Below the pieces are notes generated by a model. That model did not search any database. It was not told where the DNA came from and saw nothing but the letters and a program-made list of their open reading frames with translations. The translations under genes and the position numbers were made by a program. Shown here in pieces: positions 53,895 to 61,540 of a stretch of DNA of 64,000 nucleotides (positions are counted from its first letter, which is position 1; each line of letters opens with the position of its first letter). This DNA comes from Herbaspirillum rubrisubalbicans (GTDB lineage Bacteria; Pseudomonadota; Gammaproteobacteria; Burkholderiales; Burkholderiaceae_D). The stretch spans positions 5,146,001-5,210,000 of the forward strand of contig NZ_CP024996.1 in the NCBI RefSeq assembly GCF_003719195.1, written 5' to 3'.

Positions 53895-54916
53895 GGGTGA
53901 TCCTCCATCAGGTCGGTCAGCGTCGGGGCCGGGGCCTCTTCCGCATAGCCTTCACCGCCGGCGAAATGGGCGGCCTGCAAGGGCTTGCGGTTGACGCTGA
54001 GATTGAAGACGTCGAAGCGGTTGTAGTGGCCGGTGATGTCATGCATCTGGCGCGGTTGAATGCAGCGCGAGAGGTCGATGTCGGCATAGACGATGCCTTC
54101 TTCATCGATCAGCGGCGTGCCGATCACGCGGCCATCGGGGCCCAGCACGCCAGAAAAGGCACTGTTGCGACGGGACAGCAGCGCCCGCGCCTGCGGATGG
54201 CTGGCTTCCATGGCCTGGATGATTTCTTCCGAGACGGTGGAGCAGGACACGATGGTGAACACCTTGCCCTCGAAGCAGTGGGCGGCGGCGCGCACCTTGA
54301 TGGCTTCGGCCATGTCGTAGTCGGCCGGCGCCACCGGCAGCGCAATGTAGCTGGCCACGTGGACCAGCTCACCTTGCGCCAGCAGCGAGAAGCGCGCCAG
54401 AGTATTGGTGTTTTCTCCACAGGCCAGCGCCCCCAGCGGACCGACGCTGGTCTGGTGCACGCGCAGGCCGGAGGCGTCGCCCGGCGCCCAGGTCAGCTTC
54501 TCGGCCCAGGTCGGCACCAGCTTGCGATGGCGGCCGATGATACGGCCATCGTCGGCAATGGTGACCACGGTGTTATAGATCGTGCCAATGCCGTGACGAT
54601 TGCGCTCGTTCACGCCGACCACCACGTTGACCTGGTGGCGCGCAGCGGCTTGCGCGATCTTGCTGATCTCGGGGCCGGGAATCTCAATGGCCGAGCGCGC
54701 CAGGCGCTCGAACCAACTGCTGCCCTCGATGGGGTTCATGATCCAGCTCCAGTAGGGATAGCCGGCCACGAACACTTCCGGGAAGGCCACCAGCCTGGCG
54801 CCATGGCTGGCCGCCTCGGCGATCAACGCCACCACCTTGTCGACGGTGGCGTCGGTGTTCAGAAAGACCGGGGCCGCCTGGACCGCCGCAGCCTTGAAAC
54901 GTTGAAGTTCGAGCAT
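53891..54916 (-). CDS. Nitrilase (carbon-nitrogen hydrolase)
   Basis: 341 residues. The catalytic triad is visible: Glu47 in VAFPEVFVAGYPYW, Lys132 in HRKLVPTW and Cys166 in GALACGENTNTL, the pattern of true nitrilases (EC 3.5.5.1). The product is a carboxylic acid and ammonia from a nitrile. It is located between the FAH hydrolase and the maleate isomerase in a salicylate/gentisate-type operon. An aryl or heteroaryl nitrile feeding this route is possible, but sequence alone cannot name the substrate. Confidence 0.9.
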   Translation of the reverse strand: MLELQRFKAAAVQAAPVFLNTDATVDKVVALIAEAASHGARLVAFPEVFVAGYPYWSWIMNPIEGSSWFERLARSAIEIPGPEISKIAQAAARHQVNVVVGVNERNRHGIGTIYNTVVTIADDGRIIGRHRKLVPTWAEKLTWAPGDASGLRVHQTSVGPLGALACGENTNTLARFSLLAQGELVHVASYIALPVAPADYDMAEAIKVRAAAHCFEGKVFTIVSCSTVSEEIIQAMEASHPQARALLSRRNSAFSGVLGPDGRVIGTPLIDEEGIVYADIDLSRCIQPRQMHDITGHYNRFDVFNLSVNRKPLQAAHFAGGEGYAEEAPAPTLTDLMEDHP

Positions 54917-54955
54917 GTCAGTTCCTTGTGATTGAACAGCCAGATGGGCGTGGGT

Positions 54956-55891
54956 TCAGGCCTTGCCCGGCGGCAGTTCGCCGACCGCCACGATGGGGTT
55001 GCGCAGGCTGCCGATCTTCTCCACGGTGGCCACCACCACGTCGCCCGGCCACATCCATTCTTGCGGCGAGCGGCCTGCGCCCACGCCAGCGGGGGTGCCG
55101 GTGGCGATGATGTCGCCCGGTTCCAGGGTGATGCCGGCGCTGATGTCGGCGATCAGGGTATCGACCTTGAAGAGCATGTGGCGGGTATTGGAGCTTTGCT
55201 TGGTCACGCCATTGACGGTCAGGCTCAAATCGAGATTGTGCGGATCGGGGATCTCATCGGCGGTGACGATGACCGGGCCGAAGGGCGCGTAGGTATCCTG
55301 GCCCTTGGAATAGATCCACTGGCCGGCGCGGCGATTGTCGCGAGCGCTGATGTCGTTCATGACGCTGTAGCCGAATACGTAGTCCAGGGCGCTAGCCTGG
55401 CTCACGCCCTTGGCCTGCTTGCCGATGATGACGGCCAGTTCCACTTCCCAGTCCATCTGGCGGGTAATGGCCTGGTTATGCTCGATGGCGTCGCCCTGGC
55501 CGATCACGGTGGTGGGCGGCTTGGAGAAGATCACCGGCTGCTTGGGCAAGTCCTTGGAGGTATCCAGGGTGCGGCTGGACTCTTCCACGTGTTCCACGTA
55601 GTTCAGGCCGATGCCGAAGATGTTCTTGCGCGGACGCGGGATGGGCGCCAGCAGCTTGACGTTGACCAGCGGACGCGCCACGCCCACCGGCCACTGCCCG
55701 CGATAGCGTTCCAGCAGTGCAGTGGTGCTGGCGAGGGCACACGGGCCCAGATCGATGAAGTCCAGCATGTTGTCGGGCAGTGCTTCCCCGGCGTGCAGGC
55801 CCAGTTGTTGCAGGTCGACGACCAGCTCATCGACGATGGCGCCCAGACGGGCAGCGGCGCTCACGTTGGCGCGGTAGGTAACCAGTTTCAT
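54956..55891 (-). CDS. Fumarylacetoacetate hydrolase family protein, probable maleylpyruvate hydrolase
   Basis: 311 residues. The FAH fold core is PRKNIFGIGLNYVEHVEES, FSKPPTTVIGQGDAI, the metal-binding MDWEVELAVIIGKQAKGV, YSVMNDISARDNR, and IATGTPAGVGAGRSP. FAH enzymes split C-C bonds of 2,4-diketo acids. Next to gentisate dioxygenase and maleate isomerase, the likely reaction is maleylpyruvate to pyruvate plus maleate. Fumarylpyruvate hydrolysis would need a maleylpyruvate isomerase, which is not in the window. Confidence 0.88.
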   Translation of the reverse strand: MKLVTYRANVSAAARLGAIVDELVVDLQQLGLHAGEALPDNMLDFIDLGPCALASTTALLERYRGQWPVGVARPLVNVKLLAPIPRPRKNIFGIGLNYVEHVEESSRTLDTSKDLPKQPVIFSKPPTTVIGQGDAIEHNQAITRQMDWEVELAVIIGKQAKGVSQASALDYVFGYSVMNDISARDNRRAGQWIYSKGQDTYAPFGPVIVTADEIPDPHNLDLSLTVNGVTKQSSNTRHMLFKVDTLIADISAGITLEPGDIIATGTPAGVGAGRSPQEWMWPGDVVVATVEKIGSLRNPIVAVGELPPGKA

Positions 55892-55996
55892 TGCATCTCA
55901 CTCCTGTTCGATTGTGACGGGTTGTTTCGGGGTCGGGCTAATGGGGCGTTAATGGGACATTAATGGATGTGAAGTGGAGATTAATGGCCCGTTAAT

Positions 55997-56035
55997 GGAT
56001 CAACGACTAGGATCAACGACTGGGATCAACGACTG
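55997..56035. repeat. Three 13-bp tandem repeats at the 3' end of gentisate dioxygenase
   Basis: GGATCAACGACT(A/G) is repeated three times head to tail and overlaps the stop of the gentisate dioxygenase gene. Just before it (55950-55998) the motif TTAATGG or TAATGG appears five times. This looks like replication slippage that extended the C-terminus and intergenic gap. Confidence 0.8.
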
Positions 56036-57158
56036 GAGTCAGCGGCTGGTGTCCGTGATGCTCGGCATAGGCTTCTTCGCGATACAGGCCCAGCTTTTCC
56101 ATGACCGGCAGGTCGCTGAAGCAGAACAGGCAGGCGTCTTCGCTGGCGCTGCCGTTGACGTGCTCGTGCCAGGCCCAGGAGGGAACGCAGAAGATGTCGC
56201 GTTCCTTCCAGTCCAAGCGCTGGCCATCGATGATGGAATATCCCTGCCCCTTGGCGACCTGGTAGATGAAGCTGCCGGTGTGGCGATGGGCGCGGCCGGC
56301 AAATCCGGGGCGCAGCAACTGCATACTGGCGCCGATGGTGGCCATGACATGGCCGCCGTGGACCGGGTTGGTGTAGTGCATCAGCAGGCCATCATAGGGG
56401 CTGCCTTCGGCGGCGCGTGCATAGCGTTGCAGGGCTTCGTAGGTGGGGCCCCACTGGTACTTGAAGAGCGGCGAGTAAGGCTTGTTCCAGCCCACGTCAT
56501 GCGGACGCAAGCCCGGCGCGCCCCACAGAGCTACGGCATCATCCACCGCATGGGCCACGGCTTGGTGCAGCTCAGGATGCACGGCATAGAAGCCAGCTTC
56601 CAGGGCATTGACCAGCGGGATGTCCAGGCCATCCTGCCAAATGCAGGGCAGACCATCGGCTTCCACCCCATGCTCATGCCAGGTGCCATTGGGGGTGAGC
56701 ACGAAGTCGTTGGCTTCCAGCGTCATCTTGTGGCCATCGACGATGGTGTAGGCGCCGCGCCCTTCCATGATGAAGCGCAGCGCCGAGGACGAGTGCGCAT
56801 GGGCGCTGGCGACCTCGCCCGGATGCATCACCTGCAGGCCCGAATACAGCCAGCCGACCGCCGCCGAGACCTCGCGCCGCCCTGGATTGTCCAGATAGAT
56901 CACGCGCCGGCCCGCCTTCTCCGGCGAGACCAGCGCCACTGAGCGCAGTACGTGTTCACGCAGCTCGGCATAGCGCCACAGCACCGGCACCGATTGCGAT
57001 TTCGGCTGCCAGGGTTCGATCTTGTTGGCTACCGTCCACAGGGCGCCGGTCTTCAATTGTTCCAACTGGCGGTAGTAGGCCAGCAGTTCCGGCGTGTCCG
57101 AGACATCGGCACGGCCGGCCACGCTTTCGCGGTACTGATCGTAGTTTTCCTTGCTCAC
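56013..57158 (-). CDS. Gentisate 1,2-dioxygenase
   Basis: 381 residues from GTG 57158. Bicupin fold: HAHSSSALRFIMEGRGAYT in the first cupin (Fe(II)-binding His residues) and HRHTGSFIYQVAKGQGYSIIDG in the second. The N-terminal LLAYYRQLEQLKTGALWTVANKIEPW and LWRYAELREHVLRS are typical of gentisate dioxygenases. It opens the gentisate ring with O2 to maleylpyruvate. It is 34 bases after the hydroxylase gene in a single-direction operon. Confidence 0.93.
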   Translation of the reverse strand: MSKENYDQYRESVAGRADVSDTPELLAYYRQLEQLKTGALWTVANKIEPWQPKSQSVPVLWRYAELREHVLRSVALVSPEKAGRRVIYLDNPGRREVSAAVGWLYSGLQVMHPGEVASAHAHSSSALRFIMEGRGAYTIVDGHKMTLEANDFVLTPNGTWHEHGVEADGLPCIWQDGLDIPLVNALEAGFYAVHPELHQAVAHAVDDAVALWGAPGLRPHDVGWNKPYSPLFKYQWGPTYEALQRYARAAEGSPYDGLLMHYTNPVHGGHVMATIGASMQLLRPGFAGRAHRHTGSFIYQVAKGQGYSIIDGQRLDWKERDIFCVPSWAWHEHVNGSASEDACLFCFSDLPVMEKLGLYREEAYAEHHGHQPLTPVVDPSR

Positions 57159-57192
57159 GATGCTTTCCCTTTCCTGGATGACGGCGACCGGC

Positions 57193-59514
57193 TTACTGGC
57201 GCGCCGGGGCGAAACTGCGTTCGAGCTGATCACGGCCCCACTGGTAGGCCGCAGGCCAACTCACCTGGCGCCAGCCCTGGCGCGCACTCTCATGCAGCAA
57301 CCAGGCAGGGTCGGCCAGGAAGGGCCGCGACAGTGCGCACAGGTCGGCACGACCGGAGGCGACGATGCCATTGACCTGGTCAGCCTCGGTGATGGCGCCC
57401 ACGGCGATGGTGGGTACGCCGGCTTCGTTGCGGATGCGATCGGCGAAGGGGGTCTGGAACATGCGGCCATACACCGGCTTCTGCGCCGGCGTGACTTCGC
57501 CCGAAGACACGTCGATCACATCGGCGCCCTGCGCATGGAGCTGGCGTGCGATCTCGACGGCTTCATCGACGGTGGTGCCGCCGGCGGCCCAGTCGGTGGC
57601 CGAGATACGTACCGACAGCGGCAGCTGCGCCGGCCATACGGCGCGCACGGCCTGCACCACTTCCAGCACGTAGCGCAGACGGTTTGGCAGCGACCCGCCG
57701 TACTGGTCCTGGCGCGCATTGGTCAAGGGCGAGAGGAAGCTGGAGAGCAGGCAGCCATGGCCGGCCTGCAATTCCAGCCAATCGAAACCGGCAGCAGCGG
57801 CGCGCCGGGCGGCGGCCACGAAGTCTTCCCGGATCTGCGCCAGTTGTTCGATGCTGGCGGCGGTCGGCACCTGCGAGACGCCCTCCAGGTAAGGCAGTGC
57901 GCTGGCCGAGACCAGCGGCCAGTTGCCGCTGGCCAGCGGTCGGTCGGGCTGTTCCCAACCGAGCTGGGTGGAACCGCGCCGACCGGCATGATTGAACTGG
58001 ATGCCGATGCGCGCTTGACTGTTGCGGTGGACAAAGTCAACCACCTTGGCCCAGGCCTGTTGCTGTTCTTCATTCCATAGGCCCGGACAGCCGGGCGTCA
58101 TGCGGGCCTCGGGCGAGACGGCGGTGGCTTCGGTCAGCAGCAGGCCAGCCCCACCCAGAGCGCGTGCGCCCAAATGGACCAGATGGAAGTCGCCCGGCAC
58201 GCCCTCGCGGGCTGCATACAGCAGGGTCGGCGACACCACCACGCGGTTCTCCAGTTTGATCTCACGCACCTGGAAGGGCGTCAGCAGCGGCGGCGTCGGA
58301 CGCGCCCCATCGGTGGCCAGGCCGGCGCGCTGCGCCAGCCAGCGCTCGTAGCCCTCCAGCCATTGCGGATCACGCAGGCGCAGGTTTTCATGCGAGATGC
58401 GCTGCGAGCGGGTCAGCAGCGAATAGGCAAACTGTTCCGGTTCAAGATCTTCATAGCGGGCCACGTTCTCGAACCATTCGGTGGAGTTGCGCGCCGCATT
58501 CTGGATCTTCAGCACTTCCACTGCTCGCACTTGTTCATATCGCTCCAAAGCCGGGCGCAGGCTGCCCGGCTGCTTGAACATGTTGGACAGTTCGATAGCA
58601 TCTTCCAGCGCCAGCTTGGTACCGGAGCCGATGGAGAAGTGGGCGGTGTGGGCGGCGTCGCCCATCAACACCACCGGCACTTCTGCACCCGCCTCGCCAT
58701 GCGGACGAGTCCAGTGCACCCACTTGTCGCAGATCACGCGCGGGAAGCGGATCCAAATGGCCGAGCCGCGCAGGTGGGTGGCGTTGGAGATGAGCTGTTC
58801 GCCATCCAGCCAGGGGGAAAACAGTTTTTCGCAGAAGGCCACGCCATCTTCCTGCGACATCTGGTCGATGCCAGCGGCTTGCCAGGCGGCATCGGTGGTC
58901 TCGACGATGAAGGTGGAAAGACCATTTTCGAAGCGGTAGGCATGGGCCTGGAACCAGCCGTATTCGGTGGGGACGAAGATGAAGGTAAAGGCATCGAACA
59001 CCTTGCGCGTGCCCAGCCAGACGAAGCGACAGTTACGCTGGTCGATGTCGGGACGGAAGGTATCGGCATAACGGGTACGCACGGCGCTGTTGATGCCGTC
59101 GCTGGCGATAAGCAGGTCGGCCTGGTACTGGCGCGCGATCTCCTGGTCATCCTGCACCTGGGTTTCAAAGACCAGTTCCACACCGAGCTCTTCGCAGCGC
59201 GCTTGCAGGATGTTGAGCAGGCGCTTGCGGCCGATACCGATGAAACCGTGACCGCCGCTGCTGATGACGCTGCCCTTGAAATGCACATCGATGTCATCCC
59301 AGCGGCTGAACTCGCCGGTGATGGTGGCGGCCGATACCGGATCGGCCTCGCGCAGGTTGTCCAGCGTGGCATCCGAGAACACCACTCCCCAGCCGAAGGT
59401 GTCATAGGGGCGGTTGCGTTCGACCACCACTACACGATGAGACGGGTCCTGCAGTTTCATCAGCAAACCGAAATACAAGCCGGCGGGACCGCCGCCGATA
59501 CAGACGATGTTCAT
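57193..59514 (-). CDS. Two-domain salicylyl-CoA 5-hydroxylase / 2-aminobenzoyl-CoA monooxygenase-reductase
   Basis: 773 residues. The N-terminal half (1 to about 380) is a FAD monooxygenase: IGGGPAGLYFGLLMK, VVVERN and GDAAHTAHFSIGSGTKLALEDA. The C-terminal half (about 400-760) is an Old Yellow Enzyme domain: PFQVREIKLENRVVVSP, QFNHAGRRG, LELQAGHGCLLSSFLSPLTNARQDQYGG, GRADLCALSRPFLADP. This fusion is known for salicylyl-CoA 5-hydroxylase-type proteins and 2-aminobenzoyl-CoA monooxygenase/reductase. With a thioesterase and gentisate dioxygenase adjacent, salicylyl-CoA to gentisyl-CoA is the best fit. It overlaps the thioesterase gene by four bases. Confidence 0.9.
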   Translation of the reverse strand: MNIVCIGGGPAGLYFGLLMKLQDPSHRVVVVERNRPYDTFGWGVVFSDATLDNLREADPVSAATITGEFSRWDDIDVHFKGSVISSGGHGFIGIGRKRLLNILQARCEELGVELVFETQVQDDQEIARQYQADLLIASDGINSAVRTRYADTFRPDIDQRNCRFVWLGTRKVFDAFTFIFVPTEYGWFQAHAYRFENGLSTFIVETTDAAWQAAGIDQMSQEDGVAFCEKLFSPWLDGEQLISNATHLRGSAIWIRFPRVICDKWVHWTRPHGEAGAEVPVVLMGDAAHTAHFSIGSGTKLALEDAIELSNMFKQPGSLRPALERYEQVRAVEVLKIQNAARNSTEWFENVARYEDLEPEQFAYSLLTRSQRISHENLRLRDPQWLEGYERWLAQRAGLATDGARPTPPLLTPFQVREIKLENRVVVSPTLLYAAREGVPGDFHLVHLGARALGGAGLLLTEATAVSPEARMTPGCPGLWNEEQQQAWAKVVDFVHRNSQARIGIQFNHAGRRGSTQLGWEQPDRPLASGNWPLVSASALPYLEGVSQVPTAASIEQLAQIREDFVAAARRAAAAGFDWLELQAGHGCLLSSFLSPLTNARQDQYGGSLPNRLRYVLEVVQAVRAVWPAQLPLSVRISATDWAAGGTTVDEAVEIARQLHAQGADVIDVSSGEVTPAQKPVYGRMFQTPFADRIRNEAGVPTIAVGAITEADQVNGIVASGRADLCALSRPFLADPAWLLHESARQGWRQVSWPAAYQWGRDQLERSFAPARQ

Positions 59515-59954
59515 GTCGCACTCCTTGGTTGTTGGTTGGCCCCCGTCTCCAGGGCATTGCGCAGCAGGCCGGGTATATCGATAGAGCGATGCGTCTGCAG
59601 CGAGGTACACACCAGCACCTGCCGCACCTTCATGCGCAGTTGCCCATCGGCTCCGGTACAGGACAGTTGCAGCGTGATCGACTTGCCGCCCAGACGCTCC
59701 ACCTCCAGCGCCAGCGTGACCTGGTCGCCCATGCGGCTGACCGCCTCGAACTGCGCGTGCAGCTCCACGGTGGGCAGGCCGTACTGCAACTGGCCGATGT
59801 AGCCGGCGAAGCCGACTTCGGGTAACAGGCTGTCGATCCAGGCTTCCAGCAGATCGTTGAAGAGCACGAAGTACTGCGGATAGAAGACAATGCCGGCCGG
59901 ATCGCATTCGGAAAAACGGATGCGGTGGGGACGTTCAAATCGAGTCAGGGTCAT
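59511..59954 (-). CDS. Acyl-CoA thioesterase, 4-hydroxybenzoyl-CoA thioesterase type
   Basis: 147 residues starting MTLTRFERPHRIRFSECDPAGIVFYPQYFVLFNDLLEAW. The RFSECDPAGIVFYPQYF segment with the catalytic Asp is the signature of hotdog-fold 4-HBA-CoA thioesterases. In this operon it would release gentisate from gentisyl-CoA. It is placed between the oxidoreductase beta gene and the hydroxylase gene, with a 10-base gap and a four-base overlap. Confidence 0.9.
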   Translation of the reverse strand: MTLTRFERPHRIRFSECDPAGIVFYPQYFVLFNDLLEAWIDSLLPEVGFAGYIGQLQYGLPTVELHAQFEAVSRMGDQVTLALEVERLGGKSITLQLSCTGADGQLRMKVRQVLVCTSLQTHRSIDIPGLLRNALETGANQQPRSAT

Positions 59955-59964
59955 GGCAGCTTCC

Positions 59965-61482
59965 TCATTGCAGGGCGTGCTGTTGCAGGCTGGCGCGCAG
60001 CTTGTGGCCGTGTTCATCGGCCAGGGCTGCCTCGCGCAGTTCACGCAGCACGGCCGGGGCCAGGGTATGGGCATGGCGGTCCACCACCTGCATCAGGGTG
60101 TCGTAGTTGCGCAGGCCGCGCGCATGGGTATCGCTATACCCCTTGACCAATCGCTGGCACTGCGCCACTTCCAGCGCCAGGGCGGGGTTGAGGGCGGCGA
60201 TGCTGGCCACACGCTGCCACCAGCGTTCGATGCGCTCGGTTTCCTGGGCATAGCGCAAGGTGAGGCGACGGCAACGCCGCCAGCGCGACAGGCCGTACAG
60301 CAACAGGAAGCCCGGCAGCGAACTGGTCTTGATGACGCGCCCCTCCTGGGTATAGCGACGCACCAGGCGATGCGCCCAATGCGGGCGCGCCAGCCAGCGG
60401 CCCAGAGCGGCCGGCAGGGTTTCGCAGATTTCTTCCAGGCGCGGGTGCATGAATTCGTTGATATCGACCAGTTGCTCCTGCTTGGCCCGCACATCGCCGC
60501 GCACCCGGGCAAAACGGCTGCTACGGGTCTTGATGTCGGCCACGCGGATGGTGTCTTCATAGGACATCCACAGCGCCAGGTAGCGTGCTGATTCCGCCAG
60601 CAGTTCGTCATCCCGGCCACCGGGCACTACAGCCACTGCTGCCAAGGCATCCAGGCGCTGCAGATAGAGGGCGGCGTAATCGGGATCCTGATAGTCGATC
60701 AGGCGGCGCACACCTTCCACCGCAATGGGCGCCACTGCCGGGGGATAGGCTCGTGCCTTGCGTACCAGTTGCGCCACTTGCTGGTCTGCGATGGCGGCCA
60801 CATCGACTGGCTTGAACAGCGGCGCGTCCTGGGCCGTGCCCGGCGCCGCACGCTCGGCCTGACGCGCCTGATCGTGGCCCACGGCAAAGGCTTTGAGGCT
60901 GGGCTTGACGCCCACACCACCACGCTCGATGGTGGCTTCGAACTGGGCGCGACTGAAGGGCAGCACGCCAATGCCGCACAGGCTACCGAAGAGCACCGCG
61001 CTGATCACGCTGCCCGCACGTTCGGCGGCCTCGGCCATGTCGAAGCTGACAAAGCGCTTGGCAGCCTTGCGCGCATGTTCCACCAGCGCGCTGCTATCGA
61101 CCCGGCCATCACCCATGGCGGTACGTTCGCCGATGGAATAGACGCGGTGGGTGGAACACAGCAAGTTGGTGCGATCCGGCGTGACCAGTCCACGTTGCAC
61201 GGCGCGGCCGGCTTCCATCAGTTCGGAGGCCAGCACCACATCGACGTCGCCAGGCATGGGCATGAGCGCCAGCACCGGGCTGCGTGCATCGGCTTGGCCG
61301 GCGCCGGGGAACAGCTCCACGTAATAGATGGTGGCTCCGGTACGCTGGGCCACGCCGGGCACGGAGGTGGTCTGGGCAAAATAACCGTTGGCTTCGCCCA
61401 GATCGACGATCCAGTCGGCCAGTACGCCGCCGCCCTCGCCGCCCATGGCGAGAATGGCAATCTTGATCGGCTTAAGGGACAT
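59965..61482 (-). CDS. Indolepyruvate oxidoreductase subunit beta family protein (IorB-like, extended)
   Basis: 505 residues. The first 190 residues are the gamma-type 2-oxoacid:ferredoxin oxidoreductase domain (IKIAILAMGGEGGGVLADWIVDLGEANGYFAQTTSVPGVAQRTGATIYYVEL, GDVDVVLASELMEAGRA). Archaeal IorB is only about this long. The remaining about 300 residues are an extra helical domain seen in proteobacterial family members. It works with the IorA-like gene upstream to decarboxylate an aryl-2-oxoacid to the aryl-CoA thioester. Preserved length and composition suggest a working gene. Confidence 0.85.
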   Translation of the reverse strand: MSLKPIKIAILAMGGEGGGVLADWIVDLGEANGYFAQTTSVPGVAQRTGATIYYVELFPGAGQADARSPVLALMPMPGDVDVVLASELMEAGRAVQRGLVTPDRTNLLCSTHRVYSIGERTAMGDGRVDSSALVEHARKAAKRFVSFDMAEAAERAGSVISAVLFGSLCGIGVLPFSRAQFEATIERGGVGVKPSLKAFAVGHDQARQAERAAPGTAQDAPLFKPVDVAAIADQQVAQLVRKARAYPPAVAPIAVEGVRRLIDYQDPDYAALYLQRLDALAAVAVVPGGRDDELLAESARYLALWMSYEDTIRVADIKTRSSRFARVRGDVRAKQEQLVDINEFMHPRLEEICETLPAALGRWLARPHWAHRLVRRYTQEGRVIKTSSLPGFLLLYGLSRWRRCRRLTLRYAQETERIERWWQRVASIAALNPALALEVAQCQRLVKGYSDTHARGLRNYDTLMQVVDRHAHTLAPAVLRELREAALADEHGHKLRASLQQHALQ

Positions 61483-61540
61483 GGCGCAGCTCCATCATGG
61501 GTGGGTTCTTGTTCATCAGGGTCATGGCAGTGGACATGCA

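Noticed and set aside
55950..56035. CRISPR-like array
   Set aside because: Repeats are 13 bp, contiguous and without spacers; simple tandem repeats.
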